A DNA stretch of 64,000 nt, taken from NCBI GenBank assembly GCA_038205395.1, contig JBBRBX010000010.1, positions 1 to 64,000 on the forward strand, written 5' to 3'. The notes under the pieces were generated by a model. It was not told where the DNA came from. It was given only the letters and a program-made list of their open reading frames with translations, and searched no databases. Made by a program: the position numbers and the translations under genes. Shown here piece by piece: positions 54,196 through 64,000 of this stretch (its first letter is position 1; the number at the start of each line of letters is the position of its first letter). The stretch is from Fredericiella sp038205395 (GTDB lineage: Bacteria > Chloroflexota > Anaerolineae > Caldilineales > Caldilineaceae).

Positions 54196-55383
54196 CTACG
54201 AATAACGAATGCGCGGGTCAACCACTGCGTACAGAATATCGCCCAGCAGCGTAGCAAAGACAGTCAGAATCGTCGTGACGTAGATAAAGGCAAGGGCAAT
54301 GTTATAGTCGGAGCGCTGCAAGGCATCATTGAACAAGCGCCCCATGCCCGGCCAGGCAAATACAGTCTCCGTCAAAATTGCGCCGGCGAACAAGCCCGGA
54401 ATTGTCAACACCAGCACGGTGATGAACGGGATCAAGGCGTTGCGCAGCGCATGCTTGTTGATGACCAACCGCTCGCGCAGCCCCTTGGCACGCGCAGTGC
54501 GCACATAATCCTGGCGCAGCACTTCCAACATCGAAGAGCGCAGGAAGCGGCTCCAAAACGAGACATTGATGATCGTCAGCACTGTCACCGGCATGACGAG
54601 ATGCAGGAAAAGATCGACGAAGGAGCCGGGCTGGATAGACGGCAGCCAACTGGCAATTTCATAGGGGCGCACAGCCTGCTGTAGCCCAGACGGCAGCGCA
54701 AGCAGCCAGGGAAAACGACCTTGCCCCAGACTGGGCAGCACCGAAAAAAGCAGAATAAAAAGCAGCCCAAAGAAAAAGGTCGGCATAGAGGAACCAATAA
54801 AGGCCGCGGTAGTAAAGGTATAGTCAAAGCGCGAATACTGTTTCACCGCGCTGTAAATGCCAAGCGGAATGCCGATCAACAGGGCCAACCCTAGCGCAAT
54901 AACCTGCAACTGCACCGTCGCCCACAACCGGCTCATCAACAGATCCCACACTGGCTGGCCGGGCTGGACAACGGTTGACTTACCAAAGTCACCAAACAGA
55001 ATCCCGCGGCTGTTTTTGATGACCGGATGGATCGTAGGCAGTTCGGAGGCGTAGACATAGTCCTTGCAGCCGCCGCCTTCTTCCGGCGTTGCTTCCATAT
55101 AGCAGCCCAGCGGCACATTGGCGAAGATTTCGTTCCCGCCCAGCATAATGGGGCCGGTAGGCCAGCCGATCAACCAACGCGAATAGCGTATCGGCCAAGA
55201 CAGATCCAGTTCATACTGCGCACGCAAGCGCGCTCGCTCGGCAGGCGTGATGCGGCGCTGCTGCTGCGAAAGCCCAGTCAACGGGCCGCCGGGCGCAATG
55301 CTGAATAAGAAATACATAAAAAGAGAGACTACGAAAATCACGATCACCATTTGAAAAATACGGCGGATCAGATAGGCAGTCAT
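54196..55383 (-). CDS. Oligopeptide ABC permease B, module 1
   Basis: The 395-residue DppB-type permease is about 40 residues longer than module 2's, mainly through an extra exposed loop between the first and second membrane segments (about residues 60-135) that includes CYMEATPEEGGGC. The later EAA-type loop (RTARAKGLRERLVINKHALRN) is normal. It lies after a hairpin that follows the permuted binding-protein gene. Confidence 0.92.
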   Translation of the reverse strand: MTAYLIRRIFQMVIVIFVVSLFMYFLFSIAPGGPLTGLSQQQRRITPAERARLRAQYELDLSWPIRYSRWLIGWPTGPIMLGGNEIFANVPLGCYMEATPEEGGGCKDYVYASELPTIHPVIKNSRGILFGDFGKSTVVQPGQPVWDLLMSRLWATVQLQVIALGLALLIGIPLGIYSAVKQYSRFDYTFTTAAFIGSSMPTFFFGLLFILLFSVLPSLGQGRFPWLLALPSGLQQAVRPYEIASWLPSIQPGSFVDLFLHLVMPVTVLTIINVSFWSRFLRSSMLEVLRQDYVRTARAKGLRERLVINKHALRNALIPFITVLVLTIPGLFAGAILTETVFAWPGMGRLFNDALQRSDYNIALAFIYVTTILTVFATLLGDILYAVVDPRIRYS

Positions 55384-55471
55384 GCGCTAGCCTGCTTTCG
55401 TACAAAAACGGGCGGCGCTGCTGCTGTCCACAGTATGCCGCCCGTCCAATGTCCAAGGTCAATTCCTGGCC

Positions 55472-55514
55472 GCCCAGCCATCTCATCGCAATGTTTATGA
55501 GGAGATGGCTGGGC
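55472..55514 (-). other. Stem-loop between the permuted binding protein and permease B
   Basis: GCCCAGCCATCTC (55472-55484) pairs exactly with GAGATGGCTGGGC (55502-55514), a 13-bp stem with a 17-base loop. There is no U-run. Like the hairpins at 27006 and 49045, it follows a binding-protein gene and precedes a permease gene. Confidence 0.8.
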
Positions 55515-55549
55515 AGCGCAGGATCTGCAACTTCAGCTACCCGTACAGA

Positions 55550-57457
<1,908 letters not shown>

Positions 57458-57549
57458 ACTGTCTCCTTCAAGAATGGTTCAACAAAAGAATCAGAACGGC
57501 GCCGGCGCCACAACACCGAGGCGCTGTAAACGCAGACACCGTTCACGCT

Positions 57550-58659
57550 TCACAGAGTAGTTGGTTTGGCTGCCGCAGCCGAGCGGGCAGCCTCTTCCTC
57601 TTTGCCCACCTCGTACAGATAGCAGGCGGTGTAATGGCCGCCGCCGTAATCTTTGAACGGCGGCTCCTCCTGCCGGCAGATGTCCATAACGTGCGGGCAG
57701 CGCGTGGAGAAGTGACAGCCGCGCGGCGGATTGGCCGGACTGGGCACGTCGCCTTCCAAAATAATGCGCTGGCGCTTCAGCTCAATGGACGGGTCAGGAA
57801 TGGGCACAGCCGACAGCAACGCCTGCGTGTACGGGTGCATCGGCTTGGCGTACAACTCATCGCGCTCGGCCAACTCGACGATCTTGCCCAGATACATCAC
57901 GGCAATGCGGTCGGAAATGTGGCGCACCACCGACAGGTCGTGGGCGATAAACAGATACGTCAAATTCAGCTCATCCTGCAAATCTTCCAGCAGGTTGATG
58001 ATCTGCGCCTGAATCGACACATCCAGCGCCGAGATCGGCTCATCACACACAATAAACGAGGGGTTCACTGCCAGGGCACGCGCGATACCGATGCGCTGGC
58101 GCTGACCGCCGGAAAATTCGTGCGGATAGCGATTGATAAAATAAGGGTTGAGGTTGACGATTTTGAGCAGCTCCTGCACGCGCTCCTGGCGCTCTTTTTT
58201 GCCGGCGCCGATATTATGCACTTCGAGCGGCTCACTGATGATGCTGCCCACCGTCATACGCGGGTTGAGCGACGCATACGGATCCTGAAAGATCATCTGC
58301 ATGCGTCGGCGCATTTTGCGCAGTTCTTCACCTTTGACGCTGGTCAGGTTCTTGCCTTCAAACACGACCTCGCCCGCGGTGGGACGATAGAGCTGCAAGA
58401 TCGCCCGCCCTGTCGTCGATTTGCCGCAGCCGGACTCACCGACCAGCCCCAACGTTTCGCCGCGGTAGATATCAAAATTAATCCCATCCACAGCCTTGAT
58501 GGCGCCGACCTGGCGCTGGAAGACGATCCCTTTGCTGATCGGGAAGTACATCTTCAGCCCGGCGACATGCAGAAGCGTCTCGCCTGTGGCTTTGGCAGTC
58601 TGCATACCATAGCCTGTACTCTTGCCTGTAGCTTTCGCACTGTTGGTGGCGACGGTCAT
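57550..58659 (-). CDS. Oligopeptide ABC ATPase F, module 1
   Basis: The 369-residue OppF-type ATPase has Walker A GESGCGKST, signature FSGGQRQRIGIARAL, Walker B VCDEPISALD and a PRGCHFSTRCPHVMDIC tail. Its ATG overlaps the stop of the D-type ATPase gene (ATGA), so translation is coupled; the longer frame to 58773 is rejected. The N-terminal 25 residues before the ABC domain are Thr/Ala-rich. Confidence 0.92.
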   Translation of the reverse strand: MTVATNSAKATGKSTGYGMQTAKATGETLLHVAGLKMYFPISKGIVFQRQVGAIKAVDGINFDIYRGETLGLVGESGCGKSTTGRAILQLYRPTAGEVVFEGKNLTSVKGEELRKMRRRMQMIFQDPYASLNPRMTVGSIISEPLEVHNIGAGKKERQERVQELLKIVNLNPYFINRYPHEFSGGQRQRIGIARALAVNPSFIVCDEPISALDVSIQAQIINLLEDLQDELNLTYLFIAHDLSVVRHISDRIAVMYLGKIVELAERDELYAKPMHPYTQALLSAVPIPDPSIELKRQRIILEGDVPSPANPPRGCHFSTRCPHVMDICRQEEPPFKDYGGGHYTACYLYEVGKEEEAARSAAAAKPTTL

Positions 58660-59669
58660 GCAACTGCCCCCTGCGCTTCCGTAATATGAATTTCGACGCC
58701 GGAGATGTCCGCCCAACAGGCGGCCCGGTGGTTTAACCCCACCTCCATCAGCGGCGGGTTTTCCTGCCAGCATTTTTCAAAAACAAACTGGCAGCGCGGG
58801 GCAAATGGGCAGTGGTTGGGCGGCTCCAACAAATCGGGCGGCAGGCCATCAATCGGCACCAGCCGCTTCTGGCGGCCCAAATCCAGACGCGGGATCGAGC
58901 GCAGCAAGCCAAGGGTATAAGGGTGACGGGGCTGCACATAAATAGCGTTGACGTCACTCTCTTCAACAATAAAGCCGGCATACATGACAAGCACCCGCTG
59001 CGCCAGCCCGGCCACCACACCCAAGTCGTGGGTGATCCAGATAATCGCCATCCCCAATTCATCCTGCAGGCGGCGCACTAAATCAATAATCTGCGCCTGG
59101 ATGGTGACATCCAGCGCCGTAGTCGGCTCATCGGCGATCAACAACTGCGGGTCACAGCTCAGCCCCATCGCAATCATCACGCGCTGACGCATCCCACCGG
59201 AAAACTGGTGCGGGTAATCATCCAAGCGTGATTCCGCACCGGGGATGCCGACCATTTCCAGCAGCTGCACGGCACGCTTGCGCGCCTGCTCCTTATTCAT
59301 ATGCAGGTGCAGCTCGAGCGCCTCCGTAATCTGGCGGCCAATCGTCAACACCGGATTGAGCGAGGTCATGGGGTCTTGAAAGATCATAGCGATGCGGTTG
59401 CCGCGAATTTCACGCAGTTCGTTTTCGCTGAGCTTGATCAAGTCTTGCCCATCGAACCAGACTTCGCCATCGACAATCTTGCCAGGGGGCTGCGGAATCA
59501 GACGGATCAGCGACATCACGCCCACGCTCTTGCCTGAGCCGGACTCGCCGACAATTGCTACGGTCTCGCCTTTGTCGACCGTATAGGTAATCCCGTTCAC
59601 AGCATGGACAACGCCGTCCTGTGTGAAGAACTGCGTTTTGAGGTTCTTCACTTCGAGCAGTTTGGGCAT
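58656..59669 (-). CDS. Oligopeptide ABC ATPase D, module 1
   Basis: The 337-residue OppD-type ATPase has Walker A GESGSGKSVG, signature FSGGMRQRVMIAMGL, Walker B IADEPTTALD and a NHCPFAPRCQFVFEKC tail. GGGGAG lies about ten bases before the ATG. It opens the whole oligopeptide transport array, 240 bases downstream of a good -35/-10 pair. Confidence 0.93.
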   Translation of the reverse strand: MPKLLEVKNLKTQFFTQDGVVHAVNGITYTVDKGETVAIVGESGSGKSVGVMSLIRLIPQPPGKIVDGEVWFDGQDLIKLSENELREIRGNRIAMIFQDPMTSLNPVLTIGRQITEALELHLHMNKEQARKRAVQLLEMVGIPGAESRLDDYPHQFSGGMRQRVMIAMGLSCDPQLLIADEPTTALDVTIQAQIIDLVRRLQDELGMAIIWITHDLGVVAGLAQRVLVMYAGFIVEESDVNAIYVQPRHPYTLGLLRSIPRLDLGRQKRLVPIDGLPPDLLEPPNHCPFAPRCQFVFEKCWQENPPLMEVGLNHRAACWADISGVEIHITEAQGAVA

Positions 59670-59909
59670 GTACAGGCTTCTCCCCAGTTGATCCCAAATC
59701 TTTGAAAGGTAGGCCGGCTAAGCGGAAAACCACATTGCCGCCCTAGCGCACGGTAAGAAGTGAACCGCAGGCATAGGCTGCCGGTGCTTTATATTGCAGG
59801 TTGGACGTCCTTACGTACTGATCGTGGCGAAGCGGCGTTCATGCAGTGAATGTCGGCAGGCCAGTGGCCTTCAGGCGATAAAGTGCAGGCCAGGACGCTA
59901 AGTGGGCAA

Positions 59910-59938
59910 AGCTTAACAAAGAATAGTACGGTTGTCAA
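59910..59938 (-). promoter_or_regulatory. Candidate promoter of the oligopeptide array
   Basis: On the minus strand TTGACA (59938-59933) is followed after 17 bases by TAAGCT (59915-59910). The -35 is perfect, the -10 weak. It would give a long leader before the first ATPase gene. Confidence 0.45.
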
Positions 59939-59968
59939 ACAGTCGCGCGCGCAACAGAGTTTAGCGAC

Positions 59969-60014
59969 AAAAGAGGTTGTCAGGGCCGTGGCCACACCGC
60001 CAAAGACCCTGACA
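59969..60014 (-). terminator. Terminator of argG
   Basis: On the minus strand TGTCAGGG and CCCTGACA form an 8-bp stem with a 21-base loop, followed by ACCTCTTTT. It starts ten bases after the argG stop. Confidence 0.65.
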
Positions 60015-60023
60015 CTCCGCAGG

Positions 60024-61289
60024 CTAATCACGTTTGAAATCGTCATAGTCGACTTCATCAAAGTCGCTCACGCCGCGCCCTTGCAGCCGCAGCATCGCCT
60101 CGACCTTAAGCGGCAGGCCAAAGAGCTTGATAAAGCCTTCCGCATCCGCCTGATTGTAGACGTCATCTTCGTCAAAAGTAACATAGTCTTCGCGATAGAG
60201 GCTGTACGGGCTTTTGCGCCCAGCCAGGATCACATTGCCCTTGTACAGCTTCAGACGAACCGCACCCGTGATATTGCGTTCCGTAAAGTTGACAAAGATC
60301 GTCAACGCCTCGCGCAGTGGTGTGAACCACTGCCCATTGTAGACCAGCTCCGCAAAGCGCAAGCCAACCATCTGCTTGAAATGCAGCGTCTCCTTGTCCA
60401 AGCACAACTGCTCCAGCGCGGCATGGGCCTTGTAGAGCAGGGTGCCGCCCGGCGTTTCATACACACCATGGCTCTTCATGCCGACCAGCCGGTTTTCTAC
60501 AATATCTACGCGGCCGATGCCATGCTTGGCGCCCAGTTCGTTGAGCAGCTGCACGACGCCCACCGGCCCCTGCGCCACGCCGTTCACCCGTTCCGGCGTT
60601 CCCTTGCGAAAATAAATTTCGACATACTCCGGCTCTTCCGGCGCGCGTTCAGGAGCCGACGTCCACTCAAACATATCGTCCGGCGGTTCGTTCCACGGGT
60701 CTTCCAGCGGCCCCCCCTCATTGCTCAGATGCCAGATGTTGCGGTCCTGGCTGTAAATGCGCTCCATCGTCGCTTTGACGGGCACGTTGTGCTCGGCGGC
60801 ATAATCCAGCGCATCCTTGCGCCCGCGGATGTTCCACTCGCGCCACGGTGCAATAATGCGCAGCCTGGGGTTAAGGGCCATCACCGTCAGTTCAAAGCGC
60901 ACCTGGTCATTACCTTTACCGGTTGCGCCATGCGCGACGGCATCCGCTCCCTCCAGTTCGGCAATTTCCACCAACTTTTTTGCGATCAGCGGACGAGCAA
61001 ATGAAGTGCCCAAGAGGTAATCACGCTCGTAGAGCGCACCCGCCTGCATGGTGGGAAACACATAGTCATTCAGAAATTCCAGCCGTAAATCTTCCACATA
61101 GCACTTGCTGGCGCCGGAAGCCAGCGCCTTCTCTTCCAGCCCTGCCAGCTCGTCATCTTGCCCTAAATTGGCACAAAAACAGATGACTTCACACTGATAA
61201 TTATTTTTGAGCCAAGGAACAATGATGCTAGTGTCCAGCCCGCCCGAATAGGCAAGCACACATTTTTTTACAATCGGTTTGACGGTCAT
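60024..61289 (-). CDS. argG: Argininosuccinate synthase
   Basis: The 421-residue enzyme joins citrulline and aspartate using ATP in arginine synthesis. AYSGGLDTS near residue 13 binds ATP, and HGATGKGNDQVRFE and RNIWHLSNEGG follow in the expected places. It is slightly longer than typical. The ATG at 61289 is chosen, with AAAGG upstream, over the frame start at 61322. No other arg gene is nearby. A TATAAT sits just upstream (61327-61332). Confidence 0.95.
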   Translation of the reverse strand: MTVKPIVKKCVLAYSGGLDTSIIVPWLKNNYQCEVICFCANLGQDDELAGLEEKALASGASKCYVEDLRLEFLNDYVFPTMQAGALYERDYLLGTSFARPLIAKKLVEIAELEGADAVAHGATGKGNDQVRFELTVMALNPRLRIIAPWREWNIRGRKDALDYAAEHNVPVKATMERIYSQDRNIWHLSNEGGPLEDPWNEPPDDMFEWTSAPERAPEEPEYVEIYFRKGTPERVNGVAQGPVGVVQLLNELGAKHGIGRVDIVENRLVGMKSHGVYETPGGTLLYKAHAALEQLCLDKETLHFKQMVGLRFAELVYNGQWFTPLREALTIFVNFTERNITGAVRLKLYKGNVILAGRKSPYSLYREDYVTFDEDDVYNQADAEGFIKLFGLPLKVEAMLRLQGRGVSDFDEVDYDDFKRD

Positions 61290-61326
61290 GAAGCTGCCTT
61301 TCAAAAGAGGATGACGATGCAAGCGG

Positions 61327-61332
61327 ATTATA
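61327..61332 (-). promoter_or_regulatory. TATAAT -10 box before argG
   Basis: A perfect TATAAT on the minus strand lies 38 bases before the argG start. No matching -35 is at the right spacing, because the hairpin at 61337 occupies it; an activator or an extended element may be used. Confidence 0.4.
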
Positions 61333-61336
61333 CAAT

Positions 61337-61379
61337 AAAGGCGTACACATCCGCTATGCAGCGCGATGTGTACGCCTTT
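61337..61379 (-). terminator. Long hairpin between the SpoVS-like gene and argG
   Basis: AAAGGCGTACACATC pairs with GATGTGTACGCCTTT (15 bp), and an inner CGCT pairs with AGCG around atgc, for about 19 bp with a one-base bulge. On the minus strand it is followed by TTTATTGT. It probably terminates the SpoVS-like transcript, but its abutment on the argG -10 could make it an operator. Confidence 0.6.
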
Positions 61380-61472
61380 TGTCCGCTCATCGGCAAAACC
61401 CTACGCTTCTCCCTAAAGCACAGAGTTTAAGAGGAAAGCAAAACAGTTGACGGACAGTTGTTTGTCTTTCTT

Positions 61473-61745
61473 CTACGCAACCGTGCAGCTGTGCACGGCA
61501 AAATGCATGGCGGTGCGCTCCTCGCCTCCAATTTGCACGGCGTGGAAGCTGGGCACAACCACCAGGTTAATCTGATCCTGCTCCAGATACAAGCGCGCAA
61601 TGGTGATGGCCTTGATGGCCTGGTTGACGGCTGGGGCGCCAATGGCCTGTACTTCGGCGTGGCCCTCTTGGCGCATAATGCCGGCGATGGCGCCGGCCAC
61701 CGCGGTTGAACGTGACTGTGAAGACACCCGCACGAGATCTGCCAC
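61473..61745 (-). CDS. SpoVS-like protein (stage V sporulation S homologue)
   Basis: The 90-residue protein matches SpoVS: LVRVSSQSRSTAVAGAIAGIMR, AEVQAIGAPAVNQAIKAITIAR, and VVPSFHAVQIGGEERTAMHF. These small proteins occur widely beyond spore formers and may bind nucleic acid. The GTG start at 61745 has AAAGGAG about seven bases upstream; the longer TTG frame at 61820 is rejected. It lies between argG and the cupredoxin-like gene. Confidence 0.9.
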   Translation of the reverse strand: MADLVRVSSQSRSTAVAGAIAGIMRQEGHAEVQAIGAPAVNQAIKAITIARLYLEQDQINLVVVPSFHAVQIGGEERTAMHFAVHSCTVA

Positions 61746-61826
61746 AAAACATCTCCTTTCACTTCCCACGTAAGCTGCAATGAACGGGCGCTCGCCGGTT
61801 GCGACATCCCCCAGCGTCAAGCGAGC

Positions 61827-62318
61827 TTATGGCTCTATAATTAAGACGCCCAGCAGATTGCGACGTTCCGCTGGGTCGGAAGCGGCTCGGTTGTACACCG
61901 GGTAGACACCGGCATGACGGCAGTTCCACCGATAAGTATGCGCAGCGCTTGGCGCTACCACTGCGGCGCTGTCGCTCTCGGCAATGGCGTAGTCATCATC
62001 CACCAGACCTAAATTGAGCAGGCTGTCAGGCAGCAGATTGGTCACTTGCAGTTGGATGCGCTCGCCCAGGGCGGCACGCAGCACGAACGGCCGCACAAGC
62101 TTTTGCTGGTTCCAGGCGACGGCTTGCCCCCGCCGCAGTTGGTCATGCAGCGGCAGATGGCGGCGCAGGCCAAGCACGGGACGCTGTCGCCCGTGGCCAT
62201 CCGGCAGCAAAGTGGCCACCAGGCTGTATACGCGTGCGGGCTGCAGCAGCGGCAAGCGCGGGGTGCGGTGCTGCACCGGCATCGGCGGATAATTGGAGGG
62301 TCGGTCGAGACTCATCAT
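61827..62318 (-). CDS. Cupredoxin-like protein without evident copper ligands
   Basis: The 163-residue protein resembles one multicopper oxidase domain: RPFVLRAALGERIQLQVTNLLPDSLLNLGL and a C-terminal HTYRWNCRHAGVYPVYNRAA then GVLIIEP. The motif that usually holds copper His residues (HxH pattern near the C-terminus) reads PVYNRA, so copper binding is doubtful. There is no signal peptide. Start is set at the ATG at 62318, with AAAGG six bases upstream; ATG 62315 is possible. Function unknown. Confidence 0.65.
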   Translation of the reverse strand: MMSLDRPSNYPPMPVQHRTPRLPLLQPARVYSLVATLLPDGHGRQRPVLGLRRHLPLHDQLRRGQAVAWNQQKLVRPFVLRAALGERIQLQVTNLLPDSLLNLGLVDDDYAIAESDSAAVVAPSAAHTYRWNCRHAGVYPVYNRAASDPAERRNLLGVLIIEP

Positions 62319-62388
62319 TGGGCGCCTTTCCTTTCCAAACATACATGCATACCTTCAAGTTTTCTCTGCACCCAGCATACGCCCGCCC

Positions 62389-62409
62389 GCGTTGATCCAG
62401 CGTTGATCC
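62389..62409. promoter_or_regulatory. Two direct repeats with 11-bp period
   Basis: GCGTTGATCC occurs at 62389-62398 and 62400-62409, one helical turn apart, between the cupredoxin-like and BTAD genes. SARP/AfsR regulators bind direct repeats with this period, so it may be an autoregulatory site. Confidence 0.4.
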
Positions 62410-62523
62410 GTCAGATCACCCAGGAGATGGCCGGCGTACACTTGGCATATACGCCTTGCTTGCAATACACCCAGCCATTTGTGCTTGCTGGACTGCTGCG
62501 CATACTCGCCGTATACTGAGGTC

Positions 62524-64000
62524 GTGCTGGAAATTACCTTGCTTGGCCCCCCACGGATTGTATGGGAGGGGCAGCCGCTTGTGCTGCGCCCGCGCAACAG
62601 CGCGCGGGCCAAGGCGATCCTTTACTACCTCGCCGCCACTGGCCGCGCCGAAACGCGTGAGCGGCTGGCCGGTCTGCTCTGGTCGGATTGGCCGGACAAA
62701 AAAGCGCGCGATTATTTGCGCGGCGAAATTTTTCTGCTCAGCGGCTTAAAGCCGGATTATCTGGTCGAAGTCGATGGCCGGCTGGCGCTCAACCCGCAGA
62801 CCTGCAGCATCGACCTGGCGCACTTTTGCGCGCTGACCGAGCCGTCCGGCGCCAATGTGGACGATCTGGACGCGGCTGTGCGCCTTTGCTCCGGTCTTTT
62901 TCTCGAAGAATTTGACGCTGCCATTGAAACGGGGGGAGCACTGTACTTGGAGTGGCTGCAAGAGCAGCGCCTCGGCTGGGCGGAGGCACTGCGCACGGTA
63001 CTCTATCGTCTGGCGGAAAGCACCGCCCACACCCATCAGCGGCTTGACGTAGGCGTCGCTGCCTGCACCCGCCTGCTGATGGAAGAGCCGGAACGCGAGG
63101 AGGTGCACCGTCTCAAAATGCGGCTCTTGGCGCTGGCTGGCCAGCGCACCGCCGCCCTCCGGCAGTATGACGACTGCACCACTGCGCTGCTCAACGAACT
63201 GGGCGTCCCGCCTTCCATTGAAACCAACGCACTTTACGATCAAATCGTCGCAGGAGAAGTGGGGCTGCAGAGCGCCGCAGCCGCCGCCGAAATACGCCCC
63301 GCACCGTTCCAGGCCCCGGCTGCAGCCGGCCACTTTGTGGGGCGCCGGCAAGAACGGCAGCAGCTTATCACCTGGCTCACCCAGCCACAGCCCAGCCGTG
63401 TAGTCGCCATCGTGGGCATGGGCGGCGCAGGCAAGACGGCGCTGGCAAGCGAAATTGCACACCAACTGCGCAGTCAGTTTGCCGATGGTGTGCTCTGGGC
63501 CAGCGTCAGCGACAATCAACCGGCGGATATTCTGCAAAGCTGGGCGCTGGCCTTTGATAAAGATCTCAGCAAGATCGGGAATGTCGAAGCGCGCGCCGCC
63601 GCCATGCGCAATATCCTCGCCGGACGGCGCACCCTGATTGTGCTCGACGACGTCACAGCCGGCTCCGACATCGAACTGCTGACACCCGGCGCTGGCGACT
63701 GCCCGCTCTTGATTACGACGCGCGACCGGGCCGAAGTGGCGGCGCGCAGCAGACAGATTATCGAACTGCCGGAATTGACCACTCCCGAAAGCCTGGCGCT
63801 GCTGACCTTCTATTTAGGAGAGACGGATGTGCAGGCCGAACAGGAAGCTGCTGTTGCACTGTGTACGACATTAGGGGGGCTGCCGCTGGCCGTCGAGATT
63901 GCCGCGCAGCGTATTTTTGCGGCCCCGCGGCGCAACCTGGCGCGCATGGTGCGCAGTCTGCAGGCAGCCGGCGACCGCCTGACCCACGGCATCAGCAACC
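62524..64000 (+). CDS. AfsR/SARP-like regulator with BTAD and NB-ARC domains, 3' partial
   Basis: The visible 492 residues begin at a GTG with GAGG just upstream. An N-terminal winged helix-like region (1-95) and a BTAD domain (about 95-245; ALRQYDDCTTALLNELGVPPS) are followed by an NB-ARC ATPase (about 265 on) with P-loop GMGGAGKTAL and LLITTRDRAEV. The window ends inside this domain, so effector repeats may follow. Such proteins control secondary or carbon metabolism in response to signals. Confidence 0.88.
   Translation, partial: MLEITLLGPPRIVWEGQPLVLRPRNSARAKAILYYLAATGRAETRERLAGLLWSDWPDKKARDYLRGEIFLLSGLKPDYLVEVDGRLALNPQTCSIDLAHFCALTEPSGANVDDLDAAVRLCSGLFLEEFDAAIETGGALYLEWLQEQRLGWAEALRTVLYRLAESTAHTHQRLDVGVAACTRLLMEEPEREEVHRLKMRLLALAGQRTAALRQYDDCTTALLNELGVPPSIETNALYDQIVAGEVGLQSAAAAAEIRPAPFQAPAAAGHFVGRRQERQQLITWLTQPQPSRVVAIVGMGGAGKTALASEIAHQLRSQFADGVLWASVSDNQPADILQSWALAFDKDLSKIGNVEARAAAMRNILAGRRTLIVLDDVTAGSDIELLTPGAGDCPLLITTRDRAEVAARSRQIIELPELTTPESLALLTFYLGETDVQAEQEAAVALCTTLGGLPLAVEIAAQRIFAAPRRNLARMVRSLQAAGDRLTHGISN

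Larger units (their letters stand above)
59670..60023. other. 354-base gap: argG terminator and transporter promoter
   Basis: No gene is seen. On the minus strand it holds the hairpin ending argG (59969-60014), then a promoter (59910-59938), then a leader of about 240 bases to the ATPase gene at 59669. I see no clear riboswitch in the leader. Confidence 0.5.

Noticed and set aside
59850..61004. Long plus-strand open frame of 384 codons
   Set aside because: It lies opposite argG, whose motifs are unmistakable, and has no recognisable domain.

Overview
The window looks like a stretch of chromosome from a free-living, heterotrophic member of the Chloroflexota (Caldilineae/Anaerolineae-like). 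This is inferred from G+C-rich, densely packed genes, many Cys-anchored lipoprotein substrate-binding proteins, a polyphosphate glucokinase, a SpoVS-like protein, BTAD/NB-ARC regulators and the TusA/DsrE/DoxX neighbourhood. I see no rRNA, tRNA, CRISPR array, transposase or prophage.

Layout. 1-12.8 kb holds single genes and short operons: a secreted SH3b/TolB-like propeller protein, a DUF2513 protein, glycerate 2-kinase divergent from glycogen synthase, a WYL regulator with a GyrI-like protein divergent from an aldo/keto reductase, a BrkB-family membrane protein, a polytopic protein of unknown function, polyphosphate glucokinase coupled to a VOC protein, and a lone receiver protein. 12.9-17.2 kb is a zinc/manganese-type ABC transporter (lipoprotein, ATPase, permease) followed by rsmA, with a Fur/Zur-type regulator upstream and a 21-bp palindrome before the lipoprotein gene. 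17.3-25.1 kb carries an alpha/beta hydrolase coupled to an S51-like protein with a CysRS-like tail, DNA polymerase IV, a FAH-family enzyme, a sugar-nucleotide epimerase, a DUF1638 protein and a 2-hydroxyacid dehydrogenase. 25.2-28.5 kb is a MalEFG-type sugar importer. 28.7-32.1 kb has two convergent signalling genes whose 3' ends overlap.

32.2-38.8 kb is one tight operon of eight or nine genes: radical SAM, a RAM-TusA reading frame interrupted by an in-frame TGA, DsrE, DoxX-like, DUF2064 transferase, GT2, radical SAM/SPASM, and a membrane glycosyltransferase. It is the best candidate for an undescribed pathway, linking sulfur relay, radical chemistry and glycosylation. 38.8-44.5 kb holds an IclR regulator under a 27-bp perfect palindrome, a class III aminotransferase, a phosphodiesterase-like protein and a secreted protein with four PA14 repeats, preceded by three RNA hairpins.

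44.5-59.7 kb is an 11-gene array (transcribed right to left, plus a NUDIX gene) of tandem oligopeptide ABC transporter modules with three substrate-binding proteins. The first of these (55550-57457) is circularly permuted relative to its family and to its own neighbours, which is the most striking observation here. The window ends with argG, a SpoVS-like gene, a degenerate cupredoxin-like protein and the 5' part of an AfsR-like BTAD/NB-ARC regulator.
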